From the NCBI RefSeq assembly GCF_001277345.1, contig NZ_LIUT01000006.1, positions 145,058-209,057 on the forward strand: 64,000 nucleotides of DNA, written 5' to 3'. The notes beneath the pieces were generated by a model, which did no database searches, had not been told where the DNA came from, and worked only from the letters and a program-made list of their open reading frames with translations. The position numbers and the translations under genes are program-made. Origin of the DNA: Paenibacillus solani. Its GTDB lineage: Bacteria > Bacillota > Bacilli > Paenibacillales > Paenibacillaceae. Of the stretch, positions 1 to 8,661 are shown piece by piece. Within the stretch, counting starts at the first letter, position 1. Each line of letters begins with the position of its first letter.

Positions 1-44
1 CTGCCTCCGGTAGAGTTCCGGAAGCAGTTTATAGCCTAGGGTCT
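1..44 (+). terminator. Possible terminator hairpin at window edge
   Basis: Bases 1-10 pair with 18-27 (one mismatch) around a 7-base loop, and a T-rich stretch follows at about 43-49. The T-run is not directly against the stem, so this may be the end of a gene outside the window or a chance hairpin. Confidence 0.3.
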
Positions 45-148
45 TTTTTCAATGTCTATTAAATGGGGTCTTGACCAATCAATCGGGGGGTTATTTTTTT
101 GGAATCGATAGTAATTTATTTACATATATTCCATTGGATTATTGCAAA

Positions 149-177
149 TGAAACCTTTTAGCGATTTATAGGGTATT
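149..177 (+). promoter_or_regulatory. ECF (SigW-like) promoter of the pspA operon
   Basis: TGAAAC at 149-154, a 17-base spacer and GGTATT at 172-177 resemble the SigW consensus (TGAAAC-N16-CGTA). It lies about 35 bases upstream of the pspA start. In Bacillus subtilis the homologous operon is SigW-controlled, which agrees. The -10 element is not perfect. Confidence 0.55.
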
Positions 178-211
178 ATAGGTTAAATGTAAACTTTTCG
201 AGGGGGAACTC

Positions 212-919
212 ATGATGGGAGTCTTATCGAGGTTTAAAGATGTGATGAAGGTGAACATAAACGCATTACTGGAACGGACGGAAGATCCGGAGAAGGCCAT
301 CGACACTTATATGCGGAGCTTGAACAGCGACCTGGGTACAGTGAAGGCAGAGACAGCCTCTGTGCAAGCGGATGAACGAAGATCAAAGCGGGCGCTGGAT
401 GAGTGCCAAGCCGAGATTAAGAAACTGCAGCGATACGCCGAGAAATCGGTGGAAGCAGGAGACGAGGATGCCGCTCGGAAGTTTCTGGAGAAAAAAGCGG
501 TGCAGGCCGAAAAGCTCACCGATCTCCAGACTGAATATGAAGCAGCTGCCGCCAACGCTGATAAGATGAAGCAAATGCAGGATAAGCTGGAGTCGGATAT
601 GAACAAGTTAGAAGCGCGATACACCGAGATTAAAGGGAAAATGGCCGCCGCCAAAACCCAGCAGGAATTAAACTCAGGCGGCTCCTCCATAAGTGGAGCC
701 AATGCGGCTTTTAACACATTGGAGGAGAAGGCGAGCCGCGCGTTGTATGAAGCCGAGGCATTGGCTGAACTACGTGCAGGAGCGAAGGAAGACGATCTGG
801 ATGATCTGATGGCGGAGTTGGAGAAAAACATGGAGAAGAACGGAGCTGCTCAGCCCAAGGCCACCCGTGCGGAGGATGAATTAGCCGCCATAAAAGAAAA
901 GCTGAAGCAGAAGGAGTAA
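212..919 (+). CDS. pspA: PspA/IM30 family phage-shock protein
   Basis: The 235-residue protein begins MMGVLSRFKDVMKVNINALLER, with the amphipathic N-terminal helix typical of PspA/Vipp1/IM30, followed by an almost continuous charged coiled coil to residue about 225. Family members oligomerise on the inner face of the membrane and limit leakage under envelope stress. The start at 212 (or 215, the second ATG) follows AGGGGGAAC with good spacing. It is the first gene of a four-gene run matching B. subtilis ydjFGHI, behind an ECF-type promoter. Length and helix pattern fit the family; identification is secure. Confidence 0.93.
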   Translation: MMGVLSRFKDVMKVNINALLERTEDPEKAIDTYMRSLNSDLGTVKAETASVQADERRSKRALDECQAEIKKLQRYAEKSVEAGDEDAARKFLEKKAVQAEKLTDLQTEYEAAAANADKMKQMQDKLESDMNKLEARYTEIKGKMAAAKTQQELNSGGSSISGANAAFNTLEEKASRALYEAEALAELRAGAKEDDLDDLMAELEKNMEKNGAAQPKATRAEDELAAIKEKLKQKE

Positions 920-955
920 ATAGAGCAGTCCATTCATTGTTAGTGAGGTGATTGA

Positions 956-1987
956 ATGCCGGTTATTGAATATAAATGTCCAAACTGCGGCAGCAGCATG
1001 GTTTTTGACGGGGATACAGGGAAACTGACTTGCCCAAGCTGCGGCAGAACCGATAATATCGAGGAAATTCCAGACCCGCTGAAGCAGCAGGTATTTATAG
1101 AAGACGAAGTGAAGGAGTATCATTGCACCAGCTGCGGGGCCGTTCTCGTGACTGAGCCGGAGACGAGCGCTACAACTTGCAGCTTCTGTGGATCTGCTGT
1201 TGTACTGAGCGATCGGTTAAGCGGAGAACTAGCTCCGGCGATGGTTATCCCTTTTTCGATTACGAAGGAAGAAGCCATACAGGCTTTCAAGAAATGGTGC
1301 AGAAACGGTCTTCTGACACCAAGCGACTTCATGACAGCAGACCGGATCAAGGGAATTACCGGGATGTATGTGCCCTTCTGGCTCTATGATCTACATAATC
1401 GGGTGGAGGTTCATGGTCATGGCACCAAGGTAAGTACCTATACTCGGGGCGATTATGAATATACGGAGACGCAGCACTTTGATATCTACCGCAAGATTCG
1501 TTTAAATTATGTGAAGGTACCGATCGATGCTTCGGAGAAGATGAATGACGAAGTGATGGATAAACTGGAGCCGTTCCCCTACCAGCAGCTGAAGGATTTT
1601 AAAACACCGTATCTAGCCGGTTATATTGCGGAGAAATACAGTTACAATGACGAGCAGCTATACCCACGGGCCAAGGATAAGATTCAATCTTTCATCGATT
1701 CCTATATCTCCTCGGCGGTGTCAGGGTATACGACTGTAAATTTCACGCACAAACAGATCGATACGACCTTAAAACAAGCGGATTATGTTTTGCTCCCGGT
1801 CTGGATGGTCCACTATGATTACAATAAAATGGAGCATACCTTTGCGATGAATGGTCAGACAGGGAAGGTAGTCGGCAAGCCGCCGATCAGCAAAGCGAAG
1901 GTAGCTGCATGGTTTGCAGGCATTTCGGGCGTCTCCTTGCTATCATTGAAGCTGATCTCCTGGACGATGGGGGGAGGATTCCTGTGA
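956..1987 (+). CDS. ydjG: YdjG-like double zinc-ribbon protein
   Basis: The 343-residue protein has two N-terminal zinc ribbons: CPNCG/CPSCG at about residues 9-32 and CTSCG/CSFCG at about 60-82. A conserved middle domain follows, then a hydrophobic C-terminal stretch (about 315-340) that could be a membrane anchor. Size and order match B. subtilis YdjG, a companion of PspA. Its exact role is not known to me; a scaffold or membrane-associated adaptor in the envelope-stress response is an inference. It lies 36 bases after pspA, and its stop overlaps the GTG start of the next gene, so translation is probably coupled. Confidence 0.8.
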   Translation: MPVIEYKCPNCGSSMVFDGDTGKLTCPSCGRTDNIEEIPDPLKQQVFIEDEVKEYHCTSCGAVLVTEPETSATTCSFCGSAVVLSDRLSGELAPAMVIPFSITKEEAIQAFKKWCRNGLLTPSDFMTADRIKGITGMYVPFWLYDLHNRVEVHGHGTKVSTYTRGDYEYTETQHFDIYRKIRLNYVKVPIDASEKMNDEVMDKLEPFPYQQLKDFKTPYLAGYIAEKYSYNDEQLYPRAKDKIQSFIDSYISSAVSGYTTVNFTHKQIDTTLKQADYVLLPVWMVHYDYNKMEHTFAMNGQTGKVVGKPPISKAKVAAWFAGISGVSLLSLKLISWTMGGGFL

Positions 1988-2772
1988 GAAGACGTTATGC
2001 ATTATGGATGGTATTATTCTTACTAACTGTATGCTGGATGATGCCCACCGGGATCGTAAATGCTGATGGCGACAAGCAGCTGATTTTTGATGATGCCAAT
2101 TTGCTCAGTTCGGAAGAACGCAATGAATTGAATGCCATGGCCAATAAGTATGGTGCCGAGCGCGAAACGGATTTTATGATCCTGACGGTTGATCGTGTCG
2201 AGAATGTCAGCGTTAAGCAGTGGACGGAAGATTTCTACGACGAGTATGCGCCCGGGTATGATAAGCCACACGGCAATACCGCTATTCTGACTATTGTAAT
2301 GGACTCTAATGACGTACATTTGGAAGGTTATTATAAAGCAGAGAAGTATCTTGATCCCGGCAGACTGGATAAAATACGCAGCAAGATAACCCCAGCTTTG
2401 TCGAGAGGCGATTATAAACAGGCTTTTGAAAAATACATCAAAACCGCTCATCGCTATATGGGCTTTGAGCCGGACAGGAACCCCGATAATATTCTGTTTA
2501 ATATTTGGTTTCAATTGGGAACTGCCGCAGCCATCGGTGCTGTTGCCATAGGGATTATGGCTTACCGTTCCGGCGGCCGGGTGACGGTGAATAGTCGGAC
2601 CTATGCGGATGACAGCACCTCGGGAATACTGGATCAGCAGGACCGTTACATTCGCACAACGGTAACCAAGCGGAAGATTGAGCGCAATACGGGCAGCGGC
2701 TCGGGCGGCGGCAGCGGTGGCGGAGTCACTAGAGGTGGTCATTCGCACAGCAGCAGCAGCGGTAAATTCTAA
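1984..2772 (+). CDS. ydjH: TPM-domain secreted/membrane protein (YdjH-like)
   Basis: I chose the GTG at 1984 because GGGGAGG (1971-1977) sits 6 bases before it and because it opens a clear signal peptide (hydrophobic residues about 6-22). It gives 262 residues, close to B. subtilis YdjH; an ATG at 1909 lies deep inside the previous gene. A TPM domain spans about residues 30-165, including the typical YYKAEKYLDPGR-type segment. A membrane span at about 178-198 and a Gly/Ser-rich tail (GGGSGGG) follow. The TPM domain faces outside. TPM proteins are linked to photosystem repair in plants and to envelope stress in bacteria; the biochemical role here is unknown. Confidence 0.83.
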   Translation: MRRRYALWMVLFLLTVCWMMPTGIVNADGDKQLIFDDANLLSSEERNELNAMANKYGAERETDFMILTVDRVENVSVKQWTEDFYDEYAPGYDKPHGNTAILTIVMDSNDVHLEGYYKAEKYLDPGRLDKIRSKITPALSRGDYKQAFEKYIKTAHRYMGFEPDRNPDNILFNIWFQLGTAAAIGAVAIGIMAYRSGGRVTVNSRTYADDSTSGILDQQDRYIRTTVTKRKIERNTGSGSGGGSGGGVTRGGHSHSSSSGKF

Positions 2773-2792
2773 CTGAAAGGATGATGGAATAG

Positions 2793-3818
2793 ATGGGATT
2801 TTTCAAGAATCAATTCTCCAATGTAGTGGAATGGGAAGAATTCAGAGATGATATGATTTTTTGGAAGTGGAGCAACCGGGAGATTAAAAAAGGCAGTAAA
2901 TTAATCATCCGCTCCGGGCAAGATGCAATCTTTGTGAACAACGGCAAGATCGAAGGGATCTTTGAGAAGGAAGGAGTTTATAATATCGATTCGGATATTA
3001 TTCCGTTCCTGTCTACGCTTAAGGGCTTCAAGTTCGGCTTTAACAGCGGCATGCGCGTGGAGGTTTTGTTCGTCAACACCAAGGAATTCACCGTGCGCTG
3101 GGGCACGCAGAGTCCGATTTTGATTCCAACACCGCAGCTTCCGGGTGGCATGCCGATTCGCGCCAACGGTACGTTCAATTTTAAAGTAACCGATTATATG
3201 ACGCTGATTGACAAGATTGCCGGGATGAAGGAGAGCTATCTGGTTGAGGACGTGAAGATTCGGATTACTTCGGTCCTCGATCAGCTGCTCATGAAGTGGA
3301 TTAGCCGCGAAGGCAAGGATATGTTCAATCTGCAGGCGAATGCCTCCGATATTGCGAAGGGTATTCAGGAAGATCTGGATATGCAGGTGATGGACAACGG
3401 GATGACGATTACCGGCTTCCAGGTCATGAGCTTTAATTACCCGCAAGAGATCCAGGACATGATCACGAAGACAGCTTCTCATGAAATGATTGGCAATCTG
3501 CAGAAGTACCAGCAGGTGAGCATGACGGACGGCATCGCTTCCGGCAAGGTGAAGGGCGGCGGAGCGGCTTCGGATATGGCCGGCATGATGATGGGAATGA
3601 ACATGGCCAATGAAATGATGAAGAATATGAACCAGAACCAAGGCCAGAATCAGAACAATCAGAATCCAAACCCTAATCCAGAGGCTGGACAGCAGACTTC
3701 AACACCAGCGCCTTCATCCTCTTCCGAAGGAAGCAAGAAGCCTAATTTCTGTCCGAATTGCGGCGCGAAGAATGAAGGGGCGAACTTCTGTCCGAATTGC
3801 GGTTATAAGCTGAGCTGA
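2793..3818 (+). CDS. ydjI: SPFH-domain protein with C-terminal zinc ribbon (YdjI-like)
   Basis: The 341-residue protein starts at an ATG after AAAGGATGATGG. Residues about 30-245 form an SPFH/virion-core-like domain as in B. subtilis YdjI. An Asn/Gln/Pro-rich linker follows (about 280-315), then a zinc ribbon CPNCG...CPNCG in the last 25 residues. YdjI helps bring PspA to the membrane in B. subtilis, and the conserved operon order supports the same role here. It is the last gene of the operon; a hairpin at 3936-3967 lies downstream. Confidence 0.85.
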   Translation: MGFFKNQFSNVVEWEEFRDDMIFWKWSNREIKKGSKLIIRSGQDAIFVNNGKIEGIFEKEGVYNIDSDIIPFLSTLKGFKFGFNSGMRVEVLFVNTKEFTVRWGTQSPILIPTPQLPGGMPIRANGTFNFKVTDYMTLIDKIAGMKESYLVEDVKIRITSVLDQLLMKWISREGKDMFNLQANASDIAKGIQEDLDMQVMDNGMTITGFQVMSFNYPQEIQDMITKTASHEMIGNLQKYQQVSMTDGIASGKVKGGGAASDMAGMMMGMNMANEMMKNMNQNQGQNQNNQNPNPNPEAGQQTSTPAPSSSSEGSKKPNFCPNCGAKNEGANFCPNCGYKLS

Positions 3819-3935
3819 GAGGCATGTACTTATAGATGTTAATCTAGCAGCAAAATATGCATGCGATCTTCTGTAATATATTGATGGCTATTTCAGATCA
3901 CTGTAGATGTGAGATGAGAAAATCCTCAACAATCC

Positions 3936-3975
3936 AGCAACCTTTGCTTCTCAAAGTGAAGGTTGCTGTTCTTTT
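3936..3975 (+). terminator. Terminator after the pspA operon
   Basis: AGCAACCTT (3936-3944) pairs perfectly with AAGGTTGCT (3959-3967), followed by GTTCTTTTA. It sits about 120 bases after the SPFH gene stop. The rest of 3819-4155 shows no coding potential that I can support. Confidence 0.65.
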
Positions 3976-4155
3976 ATAGCCAGCAGTATATCTCTTAACT
4001 GGCAGGGCAGCACACTTTAAAACCCATCTTTTTAAATTTAATCTTTTTAAACCTCATGCAATCAAAGCCTCGCATCTATTACCCACTCTCAACCATCTCA
4101 TTCATCGAATTTTCCTTCAAACAAGTCTCGGTTCTAATATGCTATGATTCTAATA

Positions 4156-4212
4156 ATCATTAATGTAAACGCATTCTTATTCATGGTATAATTCACCTGA
4201 TCATTAATGATC
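4156..4212 (+). promoter_or_regulatory. Promoter framed by repeated ATCATTAATG elements
   Basis: TGTAAA (4164-4169), 17 bases, TATAAT (4187-4192) form a plausible sigma-A promoter for the small gene at 4264. The decamer ATCATTAATG occurs at 4156-4165 and again at 4200-4209. The second copy is the core of a perfect 14-base palindrome (4199-4212) at the expected transcription start. Two copies 44 bases apart, flanking the promoter, suggest a repressor operator pair; the regulator is unknown. Confidence 0.45.
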
Positions 4213-4263
4213 GTATGAAACTATAATCTGGCTATTGTAAACCGGCTTGGAGGTGTTACAAGA

Positions 4264-4452
4264 ATGAGAAGGTATAATATTTGGCGTCCGATTCTATTGG
4301 TAGCGGTGGCCCTGCTTACGAATAATTTGGTTACGACCCTGGCTACCTTGTTTGGCATGTCACCTGATGCGGCAAGCAGCTTGGGGTATATCGCGATGGT
4401 TATTGCCGCACTGATTGCGTTTAATCGCATGAGGAAACCTAACCGCAAGTGA
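4264..4452 (+). CDS. Small two-helix membrane protein, unknown function
   Basis: The 62-residue ORF starts at an ATG 8 bases after a strong GGAGGTG (4249-4255). It has two hydrophobic segments (about residues 8-30 and 38-55) and a basic tail ending RMRKPNRK, so a small inner-membrane hairpin protein is likely. I do not recognise the family. It has its own apparent promoter with a repeated operator and stands alone between the pspA operon and the BMP transporter. The strong RBS and the membrane pattern argue that it is real. Confidence 0.68.
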   Translation: MRRYNIWRPILLVAVALLTNNLVTTLATLFGMSPDAASSLGYIAMVIAALIAFNRMRKPNRK

Positions 4453-4541
4453 ATAATCATTCATCGTGCGGATGATAACGCATGCATAACGTGTTGCGGG
4501 GATAGTATTTTTTATGATGTGAAGAGGATACGAGGTCTTCC

Positions 4542-4566
4542 TGTAAGAGAGGGGTCCTGTCTTACA
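4542..4566. repeat. Inverted repeat between the small membrane gene and the BMP gene
   Basis: TGTAAGA (4542-4548) and TCTTACA (4560-4566) are perfect arms; inner bases add three more pairs after one mismatch. No T-run follows. It lies upstream of the proposed BMP promoter, so it is either a 3' stabilising hairpin of the small-gene transcript or a protein site. Confidence 0.4.
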
Positions 4567-4615
4567 CGGTTCACCGCGGCGAAGATGCAGTTTGACAGAA
4601 TCATCCAAATTTTTG

Positions 4616-4644
4616 TTGAAAAGGGCCTACTTTATTAATATATT
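4616..4644 (+). promoter_or_regulatory. Sigma-A promoter of the BMP lipoprotein gene
   Basis: TTGAAA (4616-4621), a 17-base spacer and TATATT (4639-4644) give a good sigma-A promoter about 55 bases before the ATG at 4701. No purine riboswitch core was found in the leader. Confidence 0.55.
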
Positions 4645-4700
4645 GTAGATATAGCGCGAATCTAGTATTCGGGCATATATACCTAGGAGGGTTATCCTTA

Positions 4701-5813
4701 ATGAAAAAAGGGGTCTTATCTTTAATCAGTCTGGCATTATCTGTCACAATGCTGGCGGGCTGTGGTTCTAAACCAGCTTCAGAACCAAGTGGTGGTGCAG
4801 GCGGAGAAACACCTAAAGCGAACTTTATGGTTGGGATGGTTACAGACGCAGGCACGATCGATGACAAGTCGTTTAACCAAGGGACTTATGAAGGAATCAA
4901 AAAGGCCAATGAGGATTTCAAAATGAAATATAAATACTTGAAGCCAGCCGGTCAGACAGAGGCAGATTATTCAAAAGAAATCACAAACCTGTACGATGCC
5001 GGATACAAGTTCATCGTAACACCTGGCTTTAAGTTTGAAACAGCGGTGTTTAAGGCACAAGACAAATATACAGATGCTAAGTTCGTAATTATCGATGGAA
5101 CACCTAACTCTGGCGAGCCAGATGCACCTCCGGTTGTTAAGGAGAATACGGTCTCGATTTACTTCGCTGAGCAGGAGTCCGGCTTCCTGGCAGGCGTTGC
5201 TACAGCACTTCATGTGAAGGATGGGCAAGCGGGCTTCATCGGTGGTCTGGAGATTCCTCCTGTACAGAAATTTAACTGGGGATTTCAGCAGGGCGTAGCT
5301 TATGCTAATGAAAATCTTGGCACGAAGCTGGTCATCAACAAAGAAAACGTTGTATATCAGGGATCTTTCGACGACGTTGCAGCAGGCAGCCAACTGGCAG
5401 CTCAAATGTATGACCGCGGCGTAAATGTTATTTTTGCGGCAGCAGGCGGTGTTGGCGTTGGTGCGATTAACGAAGCGAAAACTCGTGTACAGAACGGATC
5501 TGATGTATGGGTGGTCGGCGTAGACGTTGACCAATACCAGGATGGTGTTTACGAAGGCGATAAATCTGTAATTCTGACTTCGGCGGTTAAGAAAATTGAC
5601 CATGCAGCTTACGATATGATCAAGGCAGAGATGGAAGGTAAATTCCCGGGCGGACAGACGCTCACGCTAGATGCGACCAACGATGGTATCGGACTTCCTG
5701 AGAACAACCCGAATCTGAGCGATGATGTTCTTAAGCAAGTGGACGAAGTGTTCAACAAGATCAAAGGCGGCGAAATTAAAGTATCAGCAGAGCAAGGCGA
5801 TTTGATTAAGTAA
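4701..5813 (+). CDS. nupN: BMP-family nucleoside-binding lipoprotein
   Basis: The 370-residue protein has a lipoprotein signal with lipobox LAGC at about residues 18-21, then a BMP/Med-type periplasmic-binding fold. Typical features are VGMVTDAGTIDDKSFNQ near the N-terminus, a Gly-rich FAAAGGVGVGA segment, and VVGVDVDQY. Family members bind purine nucleosides, as in B. subtilis YufN/NupN. The start follows TAGGAGGG. It is followed by a terminator-like hairpin and then ATPase and two permease genes in standard order, so it supplies the extracellular receptor of that importer. Exact substrate (guanosine or other nucleoside) is inferred from the family. Confidence 0.88.
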   Translation: MKKGVLSLISLALSVTMLAGCGSKPASEPSGGAGGETPKANFMVGMVTDAGTIDDKSFNQGTYEGIKKANEDFKMKYKYLKPAGQTEADYSKEITNLYDAGYKFIVTPGFKFETAVFKAQDKYTDAKFVIIDGTPNSGEPDAPPVVKENTVSIYFAEQESGFLAGVATALHVKDGQAGFIGGLEIPPVQKFNWGFQQGVAYANENLGTKLVINKENVVYQGSFDDVAAGSQLAAQMYDRGVNVIFAAAGGVGVGAINEAKTRVQNGSDVWVVGVDVDQYQDGVYEGDKSVILTSAVKKIDHAAYDMIKAEMEGKFPGGQTLTLDATNDGIGLPENNPNLSDDVLKQVDEVFNKIKGGEIKVSAEQGDLIK

Positions 5814-5888
5814 TAGCAGCTGGCGCTCGAAAGAGTGTTTGCAATAACGTGGTCATACCTGGCTTTGACAAACAGCGATACCTATAAG

Positions 5889-5918
5889 AAAAAGACGGAT
5901 TTTCTCCGTCTTTTTTTT
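5889..5918 (+). terminator. Terminator or attenuator after the BMP gene
   Basis: GACGGA...TCCGTC stem (5894-5899 with 5905-5910), extended by A/T pairs and followed by eight T. It lies between the binding-protein gene and the ATPase gene. Partial termination here would give more binding protein than membrane components. Confidence 0.75.
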
Positions 5919-6074
5919 AAGGTGAGGATGCATTCCGCTAAAAAGCTGAAGGTACAGAACGGTATCATAGGCGCAAGCGATTGCACTTGTATTGCTTTAT
6001 ACGAATGAATATGGGTTTCGATTTATGTAATAAGGGTAGATATTCAACAAAAAAGAAGGAGAGGACCCTAAACC

Positions 6075-7607
6075 ATGGACTATGTTGTCGAGATGGTGGG
6101 CATCCGCAAGGAATTTCCGGGGATTGTGGCCAATGACGATATTACGATAAGGCTGAAAAAAGGTGAGATTCACGCGCTGCTCGGCGAGAACGGGGCAGGC
6201 AAGTCCACCTTGATGAGTATCCTGTTCGGCATGTACCAGCCTGACCGTGGTGTGATCAAGGTTCACGGCAAGGAAGTACGCATCACGAATCCGAATGTAG
6301 CGAATAAGCTCGGCATCGGAATGGTACACCAGCACTTTAAATTGGTGGAACCGTTTACTGTGACCGAGAATATTATTCTCGGCAGTGAGACACGCAAATT
6401 TTACTTCGGTCTGGATGTGAAATCGGCTGCCAAGCGAGTCGAGGAGCTGTCCAAACAATACGGCCTCAATGTGGATCCCTATGCCAAAATCGAAGATATT
6501 TCGGTAGGCATGCAGCAGCGGGTAGAAATTCTCAAAATGCTGTACCGCGATGCGGAAGTGCTTATATTTGACGAGCCGACCGCCGTGCTGACGCCGCAGG
6601 AAATTGAAGATCTGCAGGGCATTATGAGGAATCTGGTTAACGAAGGCAAATCCATCATTCTGATCACCCATAAATTGAAAGAAATTAAAGCGGTTGCGAA
6701 TCGCTGCACCGTAATCCGCCGCGGAAAGACGATCGGTACCGTAGAGGTAGCTGACACGAGCCGTGAGGCTATGGCCGAAATGATGGTAGGCCGGAGCGTC
6801 TCCTTTAAGGTAGACAAACAGGAGGGCCGTCCGGGTAATGCTGTGCTTGAGATCCAGTCGCTTACGGTCAAAAACAGTAAAAAAGTCGATGCGGTCAAAT
6901 CGTTCAGTCTGAATCTGCATGCCGGTGAAATTGTGGGCATTGCGGGCGTGGATGGAAATGGACAGTCCGAATTAGTGGAAGCCATTACGGGTCTTCTTCC
7001 TATAGAGAGTGGAACCGTGAGCCTGAACGGCAAGGCGCTGAACGGCCTGTCTGTGCGGCAGCGGAATGAGAGCGGCATCAGTCATATTCCTGAAGATCGT
7101 CAAAAAAGAGGATTGGTTCTGGATTACACCATCGAAGAAAATTTGATTCTTGAGGTGTATAACCGCCCTCCTTACTCCAAGAATGGACTGCTGAAGCCTG
7201 AGGCGATCCGCAAGCATGCGGAGCATATCATTCAGAGCTTTGATGTACGGTCTGGAACGGGCGGCCGGTCAATCGTGCGTTCCATGTCAGGCGGAAATCA
7301 GCAGAAGGCGATTATTGGCCGCGAGGTCGAACGCGATCCGGATCTGCTTATTGCTGTCCAGCCAACCCGAGGCCTTGATGTCGGCTCGATTGAATATATT
7401 CACCGCAGACTGATTGAACAGCGCGATAAGGGAAAAGCCGTACTGCTGATTTCCCTGGAGCTTGATGAAGTACTGAACCTGTCGGACCGCATCGCCGTCA
7501 TTAATAACGGTGAGCTGGTAGGAATCGTTAACACCTCCGAAACGAACGAAAGAGAACTTGGCTTGATGATGGCCGGGTATCAGAAAGAGGAGGCGCCACA
7601 TGAATAA
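6075..7607 (+). CDS. nupO: Nucleoside ABC importer, tandem ATP-binding protein
   Basis: The 510-residue protein has two ABC domains. The first carries Walker A GENGAGKST (residues 37-45), signature VGMQQR and Walker B VLIFDEP. The second has the degenerate Walker A GVDGNGQSE, signature MSGGNQQK, and QPTRGLD where the usual catalytic Glu is Gln, as is normal for the RbsA/YufO type. It powers import of the ligand delivered by the BMP lipoprotein. The ATG at 6075 follows AAGGAGAGG. The last 8 bases overlap the next permease start (ATGAATAA), indicating translational coupling. Confidence 0.9.
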   Translation: MDYVVEMVGIRKEFPGIVANDDITIRLKKGEIHALLGENGAGKSTLMSILFGMYQPDRGVIKVHGKEVRITNPNVANKLGIGMVHQHFKLVEPFTVTENIILGSETRKFYFGLDVKSAAKRVEELSKQYGLNVDPYAKIEDISVGMQQRVEILKMLYRDAEVLIFDEPTAVLTPQEIEDLQGIMRNLVNEGKSIILITHKLKEIKAVANRCTVIRRGKTIGTVEVADTSREAMAEMMVGRSVSFKVDKQEGRPGNAVLEIQSLTVKNSKKVDAVKSFSLNLHAGEIVGIAGVDGNGQSELVEAITGLLPIESGTVSLNGKALNGLSVRQRNESGISHIPEDRQKRGLVLDYTIEENLILEVYNRPPYSKNGLLKPEAIRKHAEHIIQSFDVRSGTGGRSIVRSMSGGNQQKAIIGREVERDPDLLIAVQPTRGLDVGSIEYIHRRLIEQRDKGKAVLLISLELDEVLNLSDRIAVINNGELVGIVNTSETNERELGLMMAGYQKEEAPHE

Positions 7608-8655
7608 CAGCGTAAAATCATTGGTTGCTGTCCTATTCGGACTTATTGCGGGGGCGCTGCTTATGGCTCTGACCGGTCATGATCCGGTAGAAGGGTATAA
7701 GTATCTCATCCAGGGCGGACTCAAGAACCCGGAGCGGATTGGAAATACGCTGGCCACGGCTACGCCGCTGATTCTTACCGGTTTGTCGGTGGCTTTTGCC
7801 TTCCGTACTGGCCTGTTTAATATCGGAGCTGCGGGTCAGATGCTGTTTGGTGGCTTTTGTGCAACAGCTGTCGGCTTGTCGCTAGAATTGCCACGCGCAC
7901 TGCTTCTGTTGGTCATGGTACTGGCCGGATTTATCGGCGGCGCACTCTGGGCCGTTGTTCCAGGTTTCTTGAAAGCCAAGTACAACGTGCATGAGGTCGT
8001 GTCCACGATCATGATGAACTGGACGGCTTACTGGACTGTGTATTATGTCATACCAGCTTACTTTAAAGGGACCAGTCTGGAAACCGAGTCGCGCCAGCTG
8101 CCAGCAGATGCGATGCTGCACCAGCAATGGCTCAGCGATATGTTCCAGGGATCTTATATCAATTTTGGATTTTTTATTGCGGTCATCGCTGTTCTGGTTG
8201 TAGCGTTCCTCATTAACAAAACAACGCTCGGATACGAGCTGAAAGCGGTCGGGTTCAACCGGCATGCTTCCGAATATGCGGGCATTGCCGTCAAACGAAG
8301 CATTGTGCTGTCGATGTTCATCTCGGGTGGACTCGCAGGCCTCGCGGGAGTTGCGCAGTATGCAGGTAATGCCTCCAGCTTGCAGATCGGTGTTATGCCG
8401 AGCCAGGGCTTTGACGGAATTGCTGTTGCATTGCTTGGCATCAATGCTCCTGTCGGCGTATTCGTATCGGCCTTGTTCTTCGGGATTCTCTATTCAGGCA
8501 GAGGATTTATGAATGCCATGACGGAGATTCCGCCGGAAATTGCCGATTCGATTATCGCGATCATTATCTATTTCGCGGCAACCAGCATCTTGATTGAACG
8601 TCTCTACCACAAATTGAAGCTGCGCCGCGCGGCAAATAAAAAGCAGGGGGAGTAA
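7600..8655 (+). CDS. nupP: Nucleoside ABC importer permease (YufP type)
   Basis: The 351-residue integral membrane protein has about eight to ten hydrophobic segments. It carries the branched-chain/BMP permease features FRTGLFNIGAAGQM at about residues 68-81 and GFDGIAVALLG at about 267-277. It pairs with the following permease to form the channel of the BMP-type importer. Its start overlaps the ATPase stop, and its stop is 6 bases before the next gene, so the three genes form a tight operon. Confidence 0.88.
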   Translation: MNNSVKSLVAVLFGLIAGALLMALTGHDPVEGYKYLIQGGLKNPERIGNTLATATPLILTGLSVAFAFRTGLFNIGAAGQMLFGGFCATAVGLSLELPRALLLLVMVLAGFIGGALWAVVPGFLKAKYNVHEVVSTIMMNWTAYWTVYYVIPAYFKGTSLETESRQLPADAMLHQQWLSDMFQGSYINFGFFIAVIAVLVVAFLINKTTLGYELKAVGFNRHASEYAGIAVKRSIVLSMFISGGLAGLAGVAQYAGNASSLQIGVMPSQGFDGIAVALLGINAPVGVFVSALFFGILYSGRGFMNAMTEIPPEIADSIIAIIIYFAATSILIERLYHKLKLRRAANKKQGE

Positions 8656-8661
8656 GGACAT

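Noticed and set aside
4216-4240. ECF promoter before the 62-residue membrane protein
   Set aside because: TGAAAC is present, but the only TGTA lies at 14 bases, too close; the sigma-A promoter upstream is better.
4453-4700. Purine riboswitch upstream of the nucleoside importer
   Set aside because: I looked for the conserved core of the purine aptamer and did not find it; only a simple inverted repeat is present, upstream of the promoter.
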